Position numbers and translations under genes: made by a program
Notes under the pieces: generated by a model
Told to the model about the DNA's origin: nothing
The model's database searches: none
Seen by the model: the letters and a program-made list of their open reading frames with translations, nothing else
Assembly (NCBI GenBank): GCA_945900945.1
Contig: CAMDKL010000012.1
Span: forward strand, 1-62,604
Direction: 5' to 3'
Length of the DNA stretch: 62,604 bases
Origin: Pirellula staleyi DSM 6068
GTDB taxonomy: Bacteria; Planctomycetota; Planctomycetia; Pirellulales; Pirellulaceae
In this document: positions 8,869 to 18,542 of the stretch, piece by piece
Position numbering within the stretch: position 1 is the stretch's first letter
Layout: each line of letters begins with the position of its first letter

Positions 8869-9309
8869 TATGGGACCGGAACTTCACGCAACAACTGCAA
8901 TCAAATGGACTATTTTCGCCTCGTAAAAAAGCATATTTCCTCTTCGAATTGGTGTGCTTGAATTGAGGATTCGTATGTTTGGATGCATGGATCAACCGAA
9001 ACCTTCATGATAACTAGCATTTTCAGGTCGCTCAATTGGAGCTTCGGCCTGGACCTTTTCGAACAGCGAATTGCGACAAATGAACCGCAAAAGTTTCGAC
9101 CCTTACGATCGAATTGGACTAGCCCGACCGATAACTCCTGCCTAGAATCTTGTTCGGTGGCAGCGATTTGGGCTGATTTTTGGGACAGACGGGATTCGAC
9201 TTCCTGAATTCCCTGGGATTTTGAACTGTTTTCGAGTTCCTCTTCGCTCCTTTTGATTTTGGTCCACATTTTGGCGTTTTACACAAGCGAACGCTTCTAA
9301 AAAAACATC
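8869..9309. other. Divergent promoter region between sigma factor and rpmE
   Basis: This 441-base stretch separates the minus-strand sigma gene from plus-strand rpmE. Several 70-120 codon frames cross it, but none resembles a protein family; the longest (minus, 8910-9269) begins in a charged run and then loses any pattern. It holds the shared dyad at 9010-9027. The rpmE start at 9310 has no Shine-Dalgarno-like sequence. Confidence 0.6.
9010..9027. promoter_or_regulatory. Candidate autoregulatory dyad upstream of ECF sigma gene
   Basis: On the minus strand this reads TGAAAATGCTAGTTATCA, an imperfect inverted repeat (TGAAAA against TGATAA, 5 of 6) around TGCTAG. The core AACTAGCATTTT (9012-9023) is identical to that at 7130-7141. 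It sits about 145 bases upstream of the sigma-factor start, so it could be an operator or part of a promoter. Confidence 0.45.
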
Positions 9310-9555
9310 ATGAAAAACGATATCCATCCCAATTACAGTGAAACCAAAGTAACCTGCGGTTGCGGAAATACCTTTCAGACTCGCAGCATTCGCAAAGAGC
9401 TCCGGGTCGACATTTGCAATGTTTGCCATCCGTTTTACACCGGCAAACTGAAGTTCGTCGACACGGCCGGACGCATTGAAAAGTTTCAGACGAAATTCGC
9501 TGCGGGTACTTACGCGAGTCTGGGTACCAAGAAGCCAGCCGCCAAAAAGAAGTAG
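9310..9555 (+). CDS. rpmE: Ribosomal protein bL31, zinc-binding type
   Basis: This is large-subunit protein L31, 81 residues. It begins MKNDIHPNY, as in the family, and carries the zinc ligands in VTCGCGNTF and [12 protein letters not shown]. The zinc-free paralog would lack these cysteines. The C-terminal tail is short and Lys-rich (KKPAAKKK). It is followed by a clear intrinsic terminator at 9632-9676 and then prfA, the usual rpmE-prfA neighbourhood. Confidence 0.97.
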   Translation: MKNDIHPNYSETKVTCGCGNTFQTRSIRKELRVDICNVCHPFYTGKLKFVDTAGRIEKFQTKFAAGTYASLGTKKPAAKKK

Positions 9556-9631
9556 CTGCTCGAGCCAATTGGCGATGCTCTTGTATTAAGCTTCGCTGTC
9601 ATGAAGTGGCTCTGGCAATCAGAATTCAAAG

Positions 9632-9676
9632 ACCGTCGCAGATTGCCAACTGAGGCCTGCGACGGTTTTGTTTTTT
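9632..9676 (+). terminator. Intrinsic terminator after rpmE
   Basis: A perfect 10-base-pair stem (ACCGTCGCAG at 9632-9641 with CTGCGACGGT at 9657-9666) encloses a 15-base loop and is followed by TTTGTTTTTT. It can be extended by further A-T/G-T pairs. The run of T overlaps an apparent upstream TTG start for prfA at 9668, which supports the ATG at 9695 as the real prfA start. Confidence 0.88.
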
Positions 9677-9694
9677 ACCAAGCCAAGACTACGA

Positions 9695-10771
9695 ATGAAA
9701 ATACGCGAACAACTCGAGCAAACCTTAACTCGATTTAACGAACTCGAAGCAATGATGTCCGACCAGGCAATCTTGTCTGGCGATTCGTCTAAAATGGCCA
9801 GTATTATGCGAGAACATGGTGGGCTACTCAAAGTTGCAACCATGTTTCGCAACTACGAGCGCATGGCCGCAGAACTAAAGGAGCTGGCTCCGATGCTTGC
9901 ATCGGCAGATCCGGACGAAAACGCCATGGCTCTCGAGGAGTCCACTCGATTGAAGGAGGAGCGCCAAGAGATATGGAACGGATTGCTCGACATGAGCATC
10001 GGCGGTGAGGATGCCGCTCGTACCCGATGTGTGCTTGAAATCCGAGCTGGAACCGGCGGCGAGGAAGCGGCCTTGTTCGCCCGCGATTTGTACTCCATGT
10101 ACAAACACCATGCCGACGCCAAGGGTTGGAAAGTCGAAATCATGGACTCCAGCACCACAGAACGAGGCGGCTTCAAAGAAATCATCCTCGGCTTCGAGGG
10201 GGAAGGGGTCTTTCGTGAATTGCAGTTCGAAAGCGGTGGCCACCGAGTTCAACGCGTCCCCGAAACCGAAGCACAAGGACGCATCCATACTTCTGCTGCT
10301 ACGGTTGCAGTCATGGCTGAACCCGAGGACATCGAAATCGATCTAAAAAAGGAAGACTACCGCGTCGATAAATTTTGCGCGTCTGGACCTGGAGGTCAGC
10401 ACGTTAATAAAACCGAATCCGCAATCCGACTAACTCATTACGAAACCGGGGTGGTCGTCCAATGCCAGGACGAAAAAAGCCAGCTTAAGAATCTGGCAAG
10501 AGCCCTACGCGTTCTCAAAACACGCCTCTACGAAGCCAAACGTGAAGCAGAGTTGAAACAGCGATCCAACGAACGCATGTCCCTCATCGGGTCCGGGGAC
10601 CGCAGCGAGCGCATTCGGACCTACAATTTCCCGCAGAACCGACTCACAGACCATCGTATCAACTTGACTTTGTACAAACTCGATCAAATCGTAGCAGGTG
10701 ACTTGCAACCCGTTTCCGACGCACTGATCGAATACGAACGTTCGACCCTGAGAGACGACACCGACGCATAA
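9695..10771 (+). CDS. prfA: Peptide chain release factor 1
   Basis: RF1 recognises UAA and UAG in the ribosomal A site and triggers peptide release. The protein begins [14 protein letters not shown]; the ATG at 9695 is preferred to the TTG at 9668, which lies inside the rpmE terminator. The N-terminal helical domain is followed by the RF core ([20 protein letters not shown] region) and the catalytic loop [13 protein letters not shown] near residue 231, whose GGQ motif is essential and is the target of PrmC methylation. Length (358 residues) is normal. Its methyltransferase gene prmC follows about 100 bases downstream, separated by two repeat units. Confidence 0.97.
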   Translation: MKIREQLEQTLTRFNELEAMMSDQAILSGDSSKMASIMREHGGLLKVATMFRNYERMAAELKELAPMLASADPDENAMALEESTRLKEERQEIWNGLLDMSIGGEDAARTRCVLEIRAGTGGEEAALFARDLYSMYKHHADAKGWKVEIMDSSTTERGGFKEIILGFEGEGVFRELQFESGGHRVQRVPETEAQGRIHTSAATVAVMAEPEDIEIDLKKEDYRVDKFCASGPGGQHVNKTESAIRLTHYETGVVVQCQDEKSQLKNLARALRVLKTRLYEAKREAELKQRSNERMSLIGSGDRSERIRTYNFPQNRLTDHRINLTLYKLDQIVAGDLQPVSDALIEYERSTLRDDTDA

Positions 10772-10832
10772 TGTTTAACCCGCGCAGCGGCTTGTGCAAC
10801 AATGTTTAACCCGCGCAGTGGCTGGCGCAACT
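10771..10832. repeat. Two tandem 31-bp copies of the GTTTAACCCGCGCAGCGG element
   Basis: Positions 10771-10801 and 10802-10832 are two 31-base copies that begin ATGTTTAACCCGCGCAG and differ at a few later positions. They fill most of the 99-base spacer between prfA and prmC. The same motif recurs, in either orientation, near 11872-11946 and 16185-16202, and inside the DUF1501 gene at 46854-46895. Confidence 0.85.
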
Positions 10833-10870
10833 AGGCACCGTAAAAAAGCATTCACCCAAAGGACGACCCA

Positions 10871-11776
10871 ATGACCGCCACGAGCACGACGCAATCGGAT
10901 CCGTGGACGATTTTGCGTCTGCTCCAATGGACAACCGAGCATCTGAAAAAGACTGGTTCGCCGTCGCCTCGCCTCGATGCAGAAGTCCTCTTGGCCCATG
11001 CTCGCGGCTGCGAACGCATTGACCTTTACACTGCCTTTGCAGAAGAGCCCGACGAAACGGTGAAAGCCAAGTTTCGTGAAGTCGTAAAACGTCGGGCCCA
11101 AGGTGAACCGGTCGCTTATTTGGTCGGCAAGAAAGAGTTTTACTCTCTTCCATTCCAAGTCTCGAAAGACTGCCTTATCCCTCGCGGCGAAACCGAACAT
11201 ATCGTTGTCGAATGCCTGGATCGTGCCAAACCTATTCTAGCAGCGGAACCGACTAAGAATTTCAATATCGTCGACGTTTGCACAGGTAGCGGTTGCATTG
11301 CGATCAGTGTCGCCAAACACCTGAGCCAATGTACGATCACCGCAATCGAACTTAGTCCGGCTGCCGCTGCAATCGCGAAAGCAAACGTGGAACTACACAA
11401 AATGACCGATCGAGTCTCAATCATTGAGTCCGACTTACTAGCCTCCATCCGCGACAACAGTGTCGATTTTGTATTGAGTAATCCGCCCTACGTGTCCGAA
11501 GCCGAGTATGCGACTCTTGATAAAACAGTTCGTGAACATGAGCCACGCATGGCCCTTGTCGGAGGCACCTCGGGCACTGAAATCATCGAACGGTTGGCTT
11601 CCCAAGCAGCCGACAAGCTCCTTGAGAACGGCTGGTTTATCTGCGAACTGTCACCCATGATCGCGGACCAAGTCGAAAGCCATATGGCCAGCACCCAAAA
11701 CTGGACGAACATTACCCTTATTAAGGATCTTGCCCGTCTTAAGCGACTCGTCGTCGCCCAACGACTTCCCAAGTAG
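10871..11776 (+). CDS. prmC: Release-factor glutamine N5-methyltransferase
   Basis: PrmC (HemK) methylates the glutamine of the GGQ motif of release factors using S-adenosylmethionine. The 301-residue protein has the N-terminal helical substrate-binding domain (about 1-90, with SPRLDAEVLLAHARG), the SAM motif VDVCTGSGCIAISVAKHL (about residues 135-152) and the hallmark NPPY (SNPPYVSEAEY near residue 204), which positions the target amide. It follows prfA, its substrate gene. Start and length match the family. Confidence 0.95.
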   Translation: MTATSTTQSDPWTILRLLQWTTEHLKKTGSPSPRLDAEVLLAHARGCERIDLYTAFAEEPDETVKAKFREVVKRRAQGEPVAYLVGKKEFYSLPFQVSKDCLIPRGETEHIVVECLDRAKPILAAEPTKNFNIVDVCTGSGCIAISVAKHLSQCTITAIELSPAAAAIAKANVELHKMTDRVSIIESDLLASIRDNSVDFVLSNPPYVSEAEYATLDKTVREHEPRMALVGGTSGTEIIERLASQAADKLLENGWFICELSPMIADQVESHMASTQNWTNITLIKDLARLKRLVVAQRLPK

Positions 11777-11786
11777 CGTTTGCATT

Positions 11787-11888
11787 GATGTTTAGCCGAC
11801 CTTGATGTTTAGCCGACCTTGATGTTTAGCCGACCTTGATGTTTAACCGACCTTGATGTTTAACCGACCTTGATGTTTAACCGGCGCA
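11787..11888. repeat. Six tandem copies of a 17-bp unit
   Basis: The unit is GATGTTTAGCCGACCTT (three copies, 11787-11837), then GATGTTTAACCGACCTT (two copies, 11838-11871), then a sixth that starts GATGTTTAACCGG and merges into a longer element at 11872-11946. The head ATGTTTAACC equals the head of the 31-base repeat between prfA and prmC, so this looks like tandem amplification of a truncated element. Positions with A/G variation fall in blocks, which suggests stepwise expansion. Confidence 0.9.
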
Positions 11889-11946
11889 GCCGCGGGAACC
11901 CAATTCCACAATCGCCAACTCGGCCCCTCCGCTTCGCGGGTTAAAC
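11872..11946. repeat. Inverted pair of the GTTTAACC...CAGC element upstream of glyS
   Basis: A plus-oriented copy (GTTTAACCGGCGCAGCCGCGG, from 11875) and a minus-oriented copy (CCGCTTCGCGGGTTAAAC, 11929-11946) face each other about 30 bases apart. RNA from this region could fold into a long hairpin in the leader of glyS. The element belongs to the same dispersed family as 10771-10832. Confidence 0.7.
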
Positions 11947-12022
11947 GAATCGCAGTCACATCACCGTAAAATCATCCACCGTTCCTTCATAACCACCTAA
12001 ACCTCCTAGAAACATACTCATA

Positions 12023-13636
<1,614 letters not shown>

Positions 13637-13639
13637 TGT

Positions 13640-13675
13640 AGCACGGCACTCCGTGCTGTGATTTTTTGTTTTTGA
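13640..13675 (+). terminator. Intrinsic terminator after glyS
   Basis: A 7-base-pair stem (AGCACGG, 13640-13646, with CCGTGCT, 13651-13657) with loop CACT is followed by GTGATTTTTTGTTTTT. It begins 4 bases after the glyS stop codon. Confidence 0.85.
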
Positions 13676-13684
13676 TTAACTTGA

Positions 13685-13748
13685 ACTGAAGGCGCTAGCC
13701 GCGATGGAATACCGTTGCGTTCCCTAATGCGGCTAGCCCGCAGCTCAG
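13685..13748. repeat. Dispersed palindromic CTAGC element, copy 1
   Basis: Inverted arms containing GGCGCTAGCCGC (near 13691-13702) and GCGGCTAGCCCGCAGCTCAG (ending 13748) enclose about 27 bases. The outer CTGA...CTCAG ends and the GCTAGC cores match the copies at 21579, 28879, 37692 and 62308. It lies in the glyS-priA spacer, upstream of the priA start at 13778. Confidence 0.75.
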
Positions 13749-13777
13749 AAAACATTACTCATTACACCTTACCACAC

Positions 13778-16066
13778 ATGGATTACCAACAAGGAGAATT
13801 GTTTTCACATAACCAAGCTCCTTGGGAGATCGATGCGGCAGCGGAGACTCCTTGCGCATCGGTCGCATTTCCCGAAGCGCCCTTCGGACCGTACGACTAT
13901 CGGATCCCGGACGAACTGGGCGGGTTGATCCGACCGGCCATGCGAGTCGTTGTGCCACTCGGCAAAGGAAATCGGGAGATAGTCGGATACACGATAGCTG
14001 TTCACATCAGCCAGCATCCGCGGGAGCTCATCAAGCCGATCCTGCGAGCCATCGATCCGGAGCCCCTTTGCAACGCCAATCTGTTGCAACTGATTCAATG
14101 GATGAGTCGCTATTACCTCGTCCCGCTCGGCCAAGTTTTCGAAGCGGTCATTCCGGCAGGCGTACGAGCCGGAGCAGGAACTCGCAATCAAACGCTCCTC
14201 AAGCCATCGCTCAAAGCCAGCGATGACAAGCAATTAAACTCGTTATCGGTAAAACAGCGTCAGACGCTGCAACAATTGATCTTAGCCGACGAGCCACTAT
14301 CACAAGAACAACTGCGCCATCTAGCTCAATGCTCCGATGGTGTTATTAAGAAACTATGCGAACTCGAATTCGTTGAATCGTACACGGAACGCGTGATGAC
14401 GTTCGGTAAAGACGTCGCGGCCGAAGTCTACGAACGAGTCATGCCACCGGCACTATCGTCCGATCAACGAGTCGCATTGCAAACCATTTATGCTGCAATC
14501 GACTCGGGCGAACATGAAACGATCCTATTGCATGGTGTCACCGGTAGTGGCAAGACCGAAGTTTACATGCAATCGATCGAACAAGTGATTTCCTACGGAC
14601 GACAAGCCATTGTTCTTGTTCCTGAAATTAGCTTAACTCCACAAACTCGTTCGCGATTCCAAAACCGGTTTGCCAGCGTTGCCGTCTTGCACTCGAAAAT
14701 GAGTGGACCGGAGCGTCACTACCAATGGAAACGGATTGCCGAGGGTGGCGCTCAAGTTGTCATCGGCCCTCGTAGCGCGATCTTTGCACCAGTCCCTTAT
14801 CTCGGCTTGATTATCCTCGATGAGGAGCACGAAAATTCGTTCAAGCAGGAAACCATCCCTCGCTATCATGCTCGCGACGTCGCCATCCATCGTGCGTCAT
14901 TGGATCGCATCCCGCTCGTTCTGGGCTCTGCAACTCCGTCGTTGGAGACATTCCATCGAGCCACCATCGGCCAATACAAGAAAGTTACCTTACCTCGACG
15001 TATTTTAAATCGCCCTCTCCCCGAAGTAACCACGATTGACTTGCGATCCAATCGCATCAACGTCGATCGAGGCAGCCTTTCCCAACCGCTCGTTCAAGCT
15101 ATCGAGAAAACTCTAGCTGAGAATGGACAGACGATTCTGCTACTGAATCGCCGCGGCTTTGCGACTTCGATTCAATGCCCAGCTTGTGGTCACGTCGTCA
15201 CGTGTCCTGATTGTGATTTGGCACTCACTCATCACCGCGAAGGGAGTAAAGCGTTATGCCATTTCTGCGATTACACCATCGCGGTCCCGCAAGTTTGCCA
15301 AAAGTGCGGCTTCGAAGCGATTCGTTTCGCAGGACTCGGGACTCAGAAGTTAGAGATGGAGGTTCAGCAACGGTTTCCGGATGCCGTGATTGCTCGCATG
15401 GATTCCGACACGATGAAGAAGCCGGGCAGCCACGAGCGAGTTCAAGCCGAGTTTCGGTCGGGTCGCATTCAGATTTTGATGGGAACGCAGATGATTGCCA
15501 AGGGGCTGGACTTTCCAAATGTGCTTTTGGTGGGTGTGATCAACGCCGATACGGCCCTTCATTTTCCGGACTTCCGCGCATCCGAAAAGACGTTCCAGTT
15601 GGTCACGCAAGTCGCAGGCCGCACGGGTCGAGGGGAACGCGGTGGCGAAGTGCTCGTGCAGACCTATTCGCCGGACCACCCGGCCATCATTGCGGCGTGC
15701 AAACATGATTACAAAAGTTTTTCGGAACAAGAGCTAGTGCAGCGGGAGCAGTTCGGCTACCCACCGTATGCATCGTTGGCTCGGATCATTATGCGAGGGC
15801 CAATCCAACGAGATGCGGAAGAGTTTGCGGATGGGATCGTAAAGAAGATTCAGCTTGAGATAGCCCGAACATCGGCACCGGTACGGGTGTTAGGTCCCGC
15901 ACCACCGCCGATCGCGAAACTCAGGGGCCACTACCGTTTCCACGCAATGCTCATCTCCAAGGAACCTGGCGCTTTAAACACAATCCTAGCCCGAGTGCAA
16001 TCGAGCACGAAAGCCACTGGTGATAACCTCTACCTCATCGATATCGACCCAATCGACATGCTCTAA
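13778..16066 (+). CDS. priA: Primosomal protein N' (replication restart helicase)
   Basis: PriA recognises stalled or repaired forks and reloads the replisome. I choose the ATG at 13778 (MDYQQGELF); a start at 13715 would begin inside a dispersed repeat. The 762-residue protein has the N-terminal 3'-DNA-binding domain (PEAPFGPYDYRIPDEL region), helicase Walker A LLHGVTGSGKTEVYMQ (about residue 254), Walker B ILDEEHENSFKQ (about 347), and a zinc-binding domain (about 466-517) with CPACGHVVTCPDCD, CHFCDY and CQKCG. Helicase motifs V and VI appear in GTQMIAKGLDFPNV and TQVAGRTGRGERGGEV. All expected motifs are intact. Confidence 0.95.
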   Translation: MDYQQGELFSHNQAPWEIDAAAETPCASVAFPEAPFGPYDYRIPDELGGLIRPAMRVVVPLGKGNREIVGYTIAVHISQHPRELIKPILRAIDPEPLCNANLLQLIQWMSRYYLVPLGQVFEAVIPAGVRAGAGTRNQTLLKPSLKASDDKQLNSLSVKQRQTLQQLILADEPLSQEQLRHLAQCSDGVIKKLCELEFVESYTERVMTFGKDVAAEVYERVMPPALSSDQRVALQTIYAAIDSGEHETILLHGVTGSGKTEVYMQSIEQVISYGRQAIVLVPEISLTPQTRSRFQNRFASVAVLHSKMSGPERHYQWKRIAEGGAQVVIGPRSAIFAPVPYLGLIILDEEHENSFKQETIPRYHARDVAIHRASLDRIPLVLGSATPSLETFHRATIGQYKKVTLPRRILNRPLPEVTTIDLRSNRINVDRGSLSQPLVQAIEKTLAENGQTILLLNRRGFATSIQCPACGHVVTCPDCDLALTHHREGSKALCHFCDYTIAVPQVCQKCGFEAIRFAGLGTQKLEMEVQQRFPDAVIARMDSDTMKKPGSHERVQAEFRSGRIQILMGTQMIAKGLDFPNVLLVGVINADTALHFPDFRASEKTFQLVTQVAGRTGRGERGGEVLVQTYSPDHPAIIAACKHDYKSFSEQELVQREQFGYPPYASLARIIMRGPIQRDAEEFADGIVKKIQLEIARTSAPVRVLGPAPPPIAKLRGHYRFHAMLISKEPGALNTILARVQSSTKATGDNLYLIDIDPIDML

Positions 16067-16126
16067 CTCCTAAAGCAAGCGTCAGGCTTGTCGGCTAGAC
16101 GCAAGCCTCGCAGCGTGCTCATGCTC

Positions 16127-16149
16127 CCAGACGAGCTTGCCTCGTCTGG
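16127..16149. terminator. Perfect hairpin between convergent priA and acyl-CoA dehydrogenase
   Basis: CCAGACGAG (16127-16135) pairs perfectly with CTCGTCTGG (16141-16149) around a 5-base loop. It lies between the convergent ends of priA and the acyl-CoA dehydrogenase gene. There is no T run on either side, so it may be a non-canonical bidirectional terminator or just a repeat hairpin. Confidence 0.4.
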
Positions 16150-16184
16150 ACCAAAGGTTCTCTGGGTAAGGACCTGTCTGCCCG

Positions 16185-16202
16185 CCGCTGCGCGGCTTAA
16201 AC
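16185..16202. repeat. Dispersed GTTTAA..CGCGCAGCGG element, single copy
   Basis: CCGCTGCGCGGCTTAAAC is the reverse complement of the element seen between prfA and prmC, with one change (GGGTT to GGCTT). It sits 16 bases beyond the stop codon of the downstream acyl-CoA dehydrogenase gene. Confidence 0.7.
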
Positions 16203-16217
16203 AAGTCGCGCCGGTCG

Positions 16218-17330
16218 CTACAAAATCAGTTTGGCGATCTGCTCTCGCTGCCACGTGGCATTGCCGAAGAGAAACTCGCAAACCTTGATGCGTTTCAGGA
16301 AGAGATGCAAGTCGTGCTCCCACGTAAAGCCGATGCCGCCGTGGACTTGCACGCCACGGTGCGCAACCTCGCGACCGGCGTCGGAGCAATAAGCCTTTGC
16401 GATCGCAACTGCCTTGTTGCCGTCGGGTGCGTTCACCGTGAGAGCCCATGCGGCATAATAGGTTGCCGCGCGTGCGCTCTCGGTCATTAGCAGCATATCC
16501 GCACACTGATGCTGCACGGCTTGATACGAACCAATCGTTCGATCAAACTGCTTGCGAGTTTTGGCGTAGTCGAGAGTTGCCTCACGAATCCATTGCATCG
16601 CGCCAAGCATCTCAGCACAGGTGGCAAGTGTCGCCACTCGAGTAGCGTATTCGAGAGCCTCGCGTGCTTGGTCGCCCACGGCGACAATGTCTTTTTGCGA
16701 TAGTGAAACGGCGTCGAATGAGACGTCGAACAGCTTATGCGTCGCATCCAGACTTCGTGTCTCGGTACAGTGGACACCAGAGGATGTCGTCGATACCAAT
16801 ACGACGGCAAGCTCCAAGCCTTGCCGCACCACGCACAATAGGATGTCCACCTCAGCCGCGTCGAGCACGAGTGTTTTGCGTCCAGTCAGCTGCCAGCCTG
16901 CTGGCGTTGGCTTCAATTGTGTCTGAACATGTTCGATGTCCCAATCGCTATTTTGGTCCATTAAAGCAACCGTCGCTTTGAGCGAGCCTGCAGTAATCGA
17001 TTGCAGAGTCGATGCGTGTTCGGAGTTGGCGGCCTGGTCCAAGAGTGTGGCGGCCCAGGTCGTCGCTAAAAACGGACATGGCAAACACGCGCGGCCCATC
17101 TCTTCGGCCACCACCGCAAGTTCGACAAGGCCGAGTCCCAATCCACCGCAGCTTTCGTCGAGATTCAGGCCGACCCAACCTTGATCGGTAATAATTTGCC
17201 AAAGTGACTCATCATGGATGGCGTCGCTGGCCATCCTTTCGCGGACGCGTTCTAGTGGATAATTTTGCGTTAGGGTCGCTCGAGCCGTTTCACGCAAAAG
17301 CTTTTGTGGTTTGGAGAGATCGAATTCCAT
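16218..17330 (-). CDS. Acyl-CoA dehydrogenase, shorter subunit-like paralog
   Basis: This FAD enzyme family oxidises acyl-CoA to enoyl-CoA and passes electrons to ETF. The 370-residue protein has the N-terminal helical domain (WVGLNLDESCGGLGLGLVEL) and the C-terminal helical domain (FDRTIGSYQAVQHQCADML; VQVHGGIGFTWEHDLHLFLK). It lacks the TSEIQR-type C-terminal motif of its neighbour and diverges in the middle domain. It starts 21 bases after the other dehydrogenase gene. Such unequal adjacent pairs form alpha2beta2 heterotetramers in actinobacterial steroid catabolism, so a joint enzyme is possible here (inference). The substrate is unknown. Confidence 0.88.
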   Translation of the reverse strand: MEFDLSKPQKLLRETARATLTQNYPLERVRERMASDAIHDESLWQIITDQGWVGLNLDESCGGLGLGLVELAVVAEEMGRACLPCPFLATTWAATLLDQAANSEHASTLQSITAGSLKATVALMDQNSDWDIEHVQTQLKPTPAGWQLTGRKTLVLDAAEVDILLCVVRQGLELAVVLVSTTSSGVHCTETRSLDATHKLFDVSFDAVSLSQKDIVAVGDQAREALEYATRVATLATCAEMLGAMQWIREATLDYAKTRKQFDRTIGSYQAVQHQCADMLLMTESARAATYYAAWALTVNAPDGNKAVAIAKAYCSDAGREVAHRGVQVHGGIGFTWEHDLHLFLKRIKVCEFLFGNATWQREQIAKLIL

Positions 17331-17351
17331 TGGATGTTTTTCTTTCTAAGC

Positions 17352-18530
17352 TCAATAGCTGCGTGGAAGGCCGAGTACGCGTTGTGCAATAATGTTTCGT
17401 TGAATTTCGCTAGTGCCCGCCTCGATAGTGTTTCCACGCGAACGCAGATAGTTGAACGCCCAACGCCCCTCATCGAAGTCCCAGGACTGTCCGATTAGGC
17501 CGAGTACTTCTAAGGCAATTTGTGCGTTCCGCTGATTCATTTCACTCCAATAGAGCTTGAGGATCGAGCCCTCCGGCCCAGGCGCATGTGTGTTGTTCAT
17601 TCCAGATAATGTCCTCAAGGAATTCAAGCGAAAGACTTCGAGATCCAGATGGGCTTGCGCGAGCTTCTGTCGAACAAGTGGATCTTTGGTAACGGGTTGT
17701 CCATTGCGCTCGATCGTTGCCGCCAGCACGATCAACGCGTCACAGTCTCGCTTGAACATCAAATACAACGCCGTTCCCAAATTGGCGCGCTCGTTTCCAA
17801 GAGCAGTAAGTGCCACACCCCAGCCTTCGTTGACTTGGCCAAGAACATTCGATGCGGGGACACGAACGTCCGTAAAAAACATTTCATTGAATTCCGCGTC
17901 TCCCGTCATCATCTTCAATGGTCGAACGGCAACGCCTGGACTTGTCATATCGACCAACAAACAGGTTAGGCCTTTATGCTTAGGCGCCGTGGGATCTGTG
18001 CGGACGACCAGCAAACACCAATTGGCGACATGGCCAAAGCTGGTCCAAATCTTTTGGCCATTGACGACATAATGATCGCCGTCAAGAACAGCCTTCGTAT
18101 TCAAAGCAGCCAAGTCGCTTCCGGCATTCGGCTCCGAAAAACCTTGACACCATATATGTTCGCCCATCAACAACGGCTTCAAAAACTTCTGTTTCTGCGC
18201 TTCTTTCCCAACCGCGATGATCGTTGGACCGACTAAGCCTTCGCCAATGACCCCTAGCTGTTGCGGTGCTCCTGCTAACGCAAGCTCTTCTTGAAAAATC
18301 GATTGCTGGATAATGGTAACACCCCGTCCCCCGTGTTCCTTGGGCCAAGATATTCCTGCCCAGCCGCCGTCGAACAACGTTCGTTGCCACGATCGCAAGT
18401 ACTCAAGATGGGCCCGTTTAGAGTCATCATCTTTTAAAGAAACCGTCCACTGTGCTGGGACATTGGCTCGAAGCCAACCACGTACCGTGTCGCGAAATGA
18501 GAGTTCTTCCGCAGTTAATGTCAGATCCAT
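17352..18530 (-). CDS. Acyl-CoA dehydrogenase
   Basis: This 392-residue flavoenzyme should carry out the first step of beta-oxidation or a related acyl-CoA oxidation. It shows the N-terminal ISWPKEHGGRGVTIIQQSIF, the FAD/substrate segment WCQGFSEPNAGSDLAALNTK, and the C-terminal signature GNTIEAGTSEIQRNIIAQRV. It lies 12 bases downstream of the EtfD-like gene and 21 upstream of a second dehydrogenase, so all are likely one transcript with etfBA. The chain length or type of substrate cannot be told. Confidence 0.93.
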   Translation of the reverse strand: MDLTLTAEELSFRDTVRGWLRANVPAQWTVSLKDDDSKRAHLEYLRSWQRTLFDGGWAGISWPKEHGGRGVTIIQQSIFQEELALAGAPQQLGVIGEGLVGPTIIAVGKEAQKQKFLKPLLMGEHIWCQGFSEPNAGSDLAALNTKAVLDGDHYVVNGQKIWTSFGHVANWCLLVVRTDPTAPKHKGLTCLLVDMTSPGVAVRPLKMMTGDAEFNEMFFTDVRVPASNVLGQVNEGWGVALTALGNERANLGTALYLMFKRDCDALIVLAATIERNGQPVTKDPLVRQKLAQAHLDLEVFRLNSLRTLSGMNNTHAPGPEGSILKLYWSEMNQRNAQIALEVLGLIGQSWDFDEGRWAFNYLRSRGNTIEAGTSEIQRNIIAQRVLGLPRSY

Positions 18531-18542
18531 ACATGCCTTCCT

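Noticed and set aside
8910-9269. A 119-codon minus-strand frame between the sigma gene and rpmE
   Set aside because: No family pattern, no ribosome-binding site, and it covers the shared regulatory dyad; its charged start looks like chance.
11787-11888. Possible CRISPR array
   Set aside because: Units are 17 bases and directly adjacent without spacers; no cas gene is nearby.
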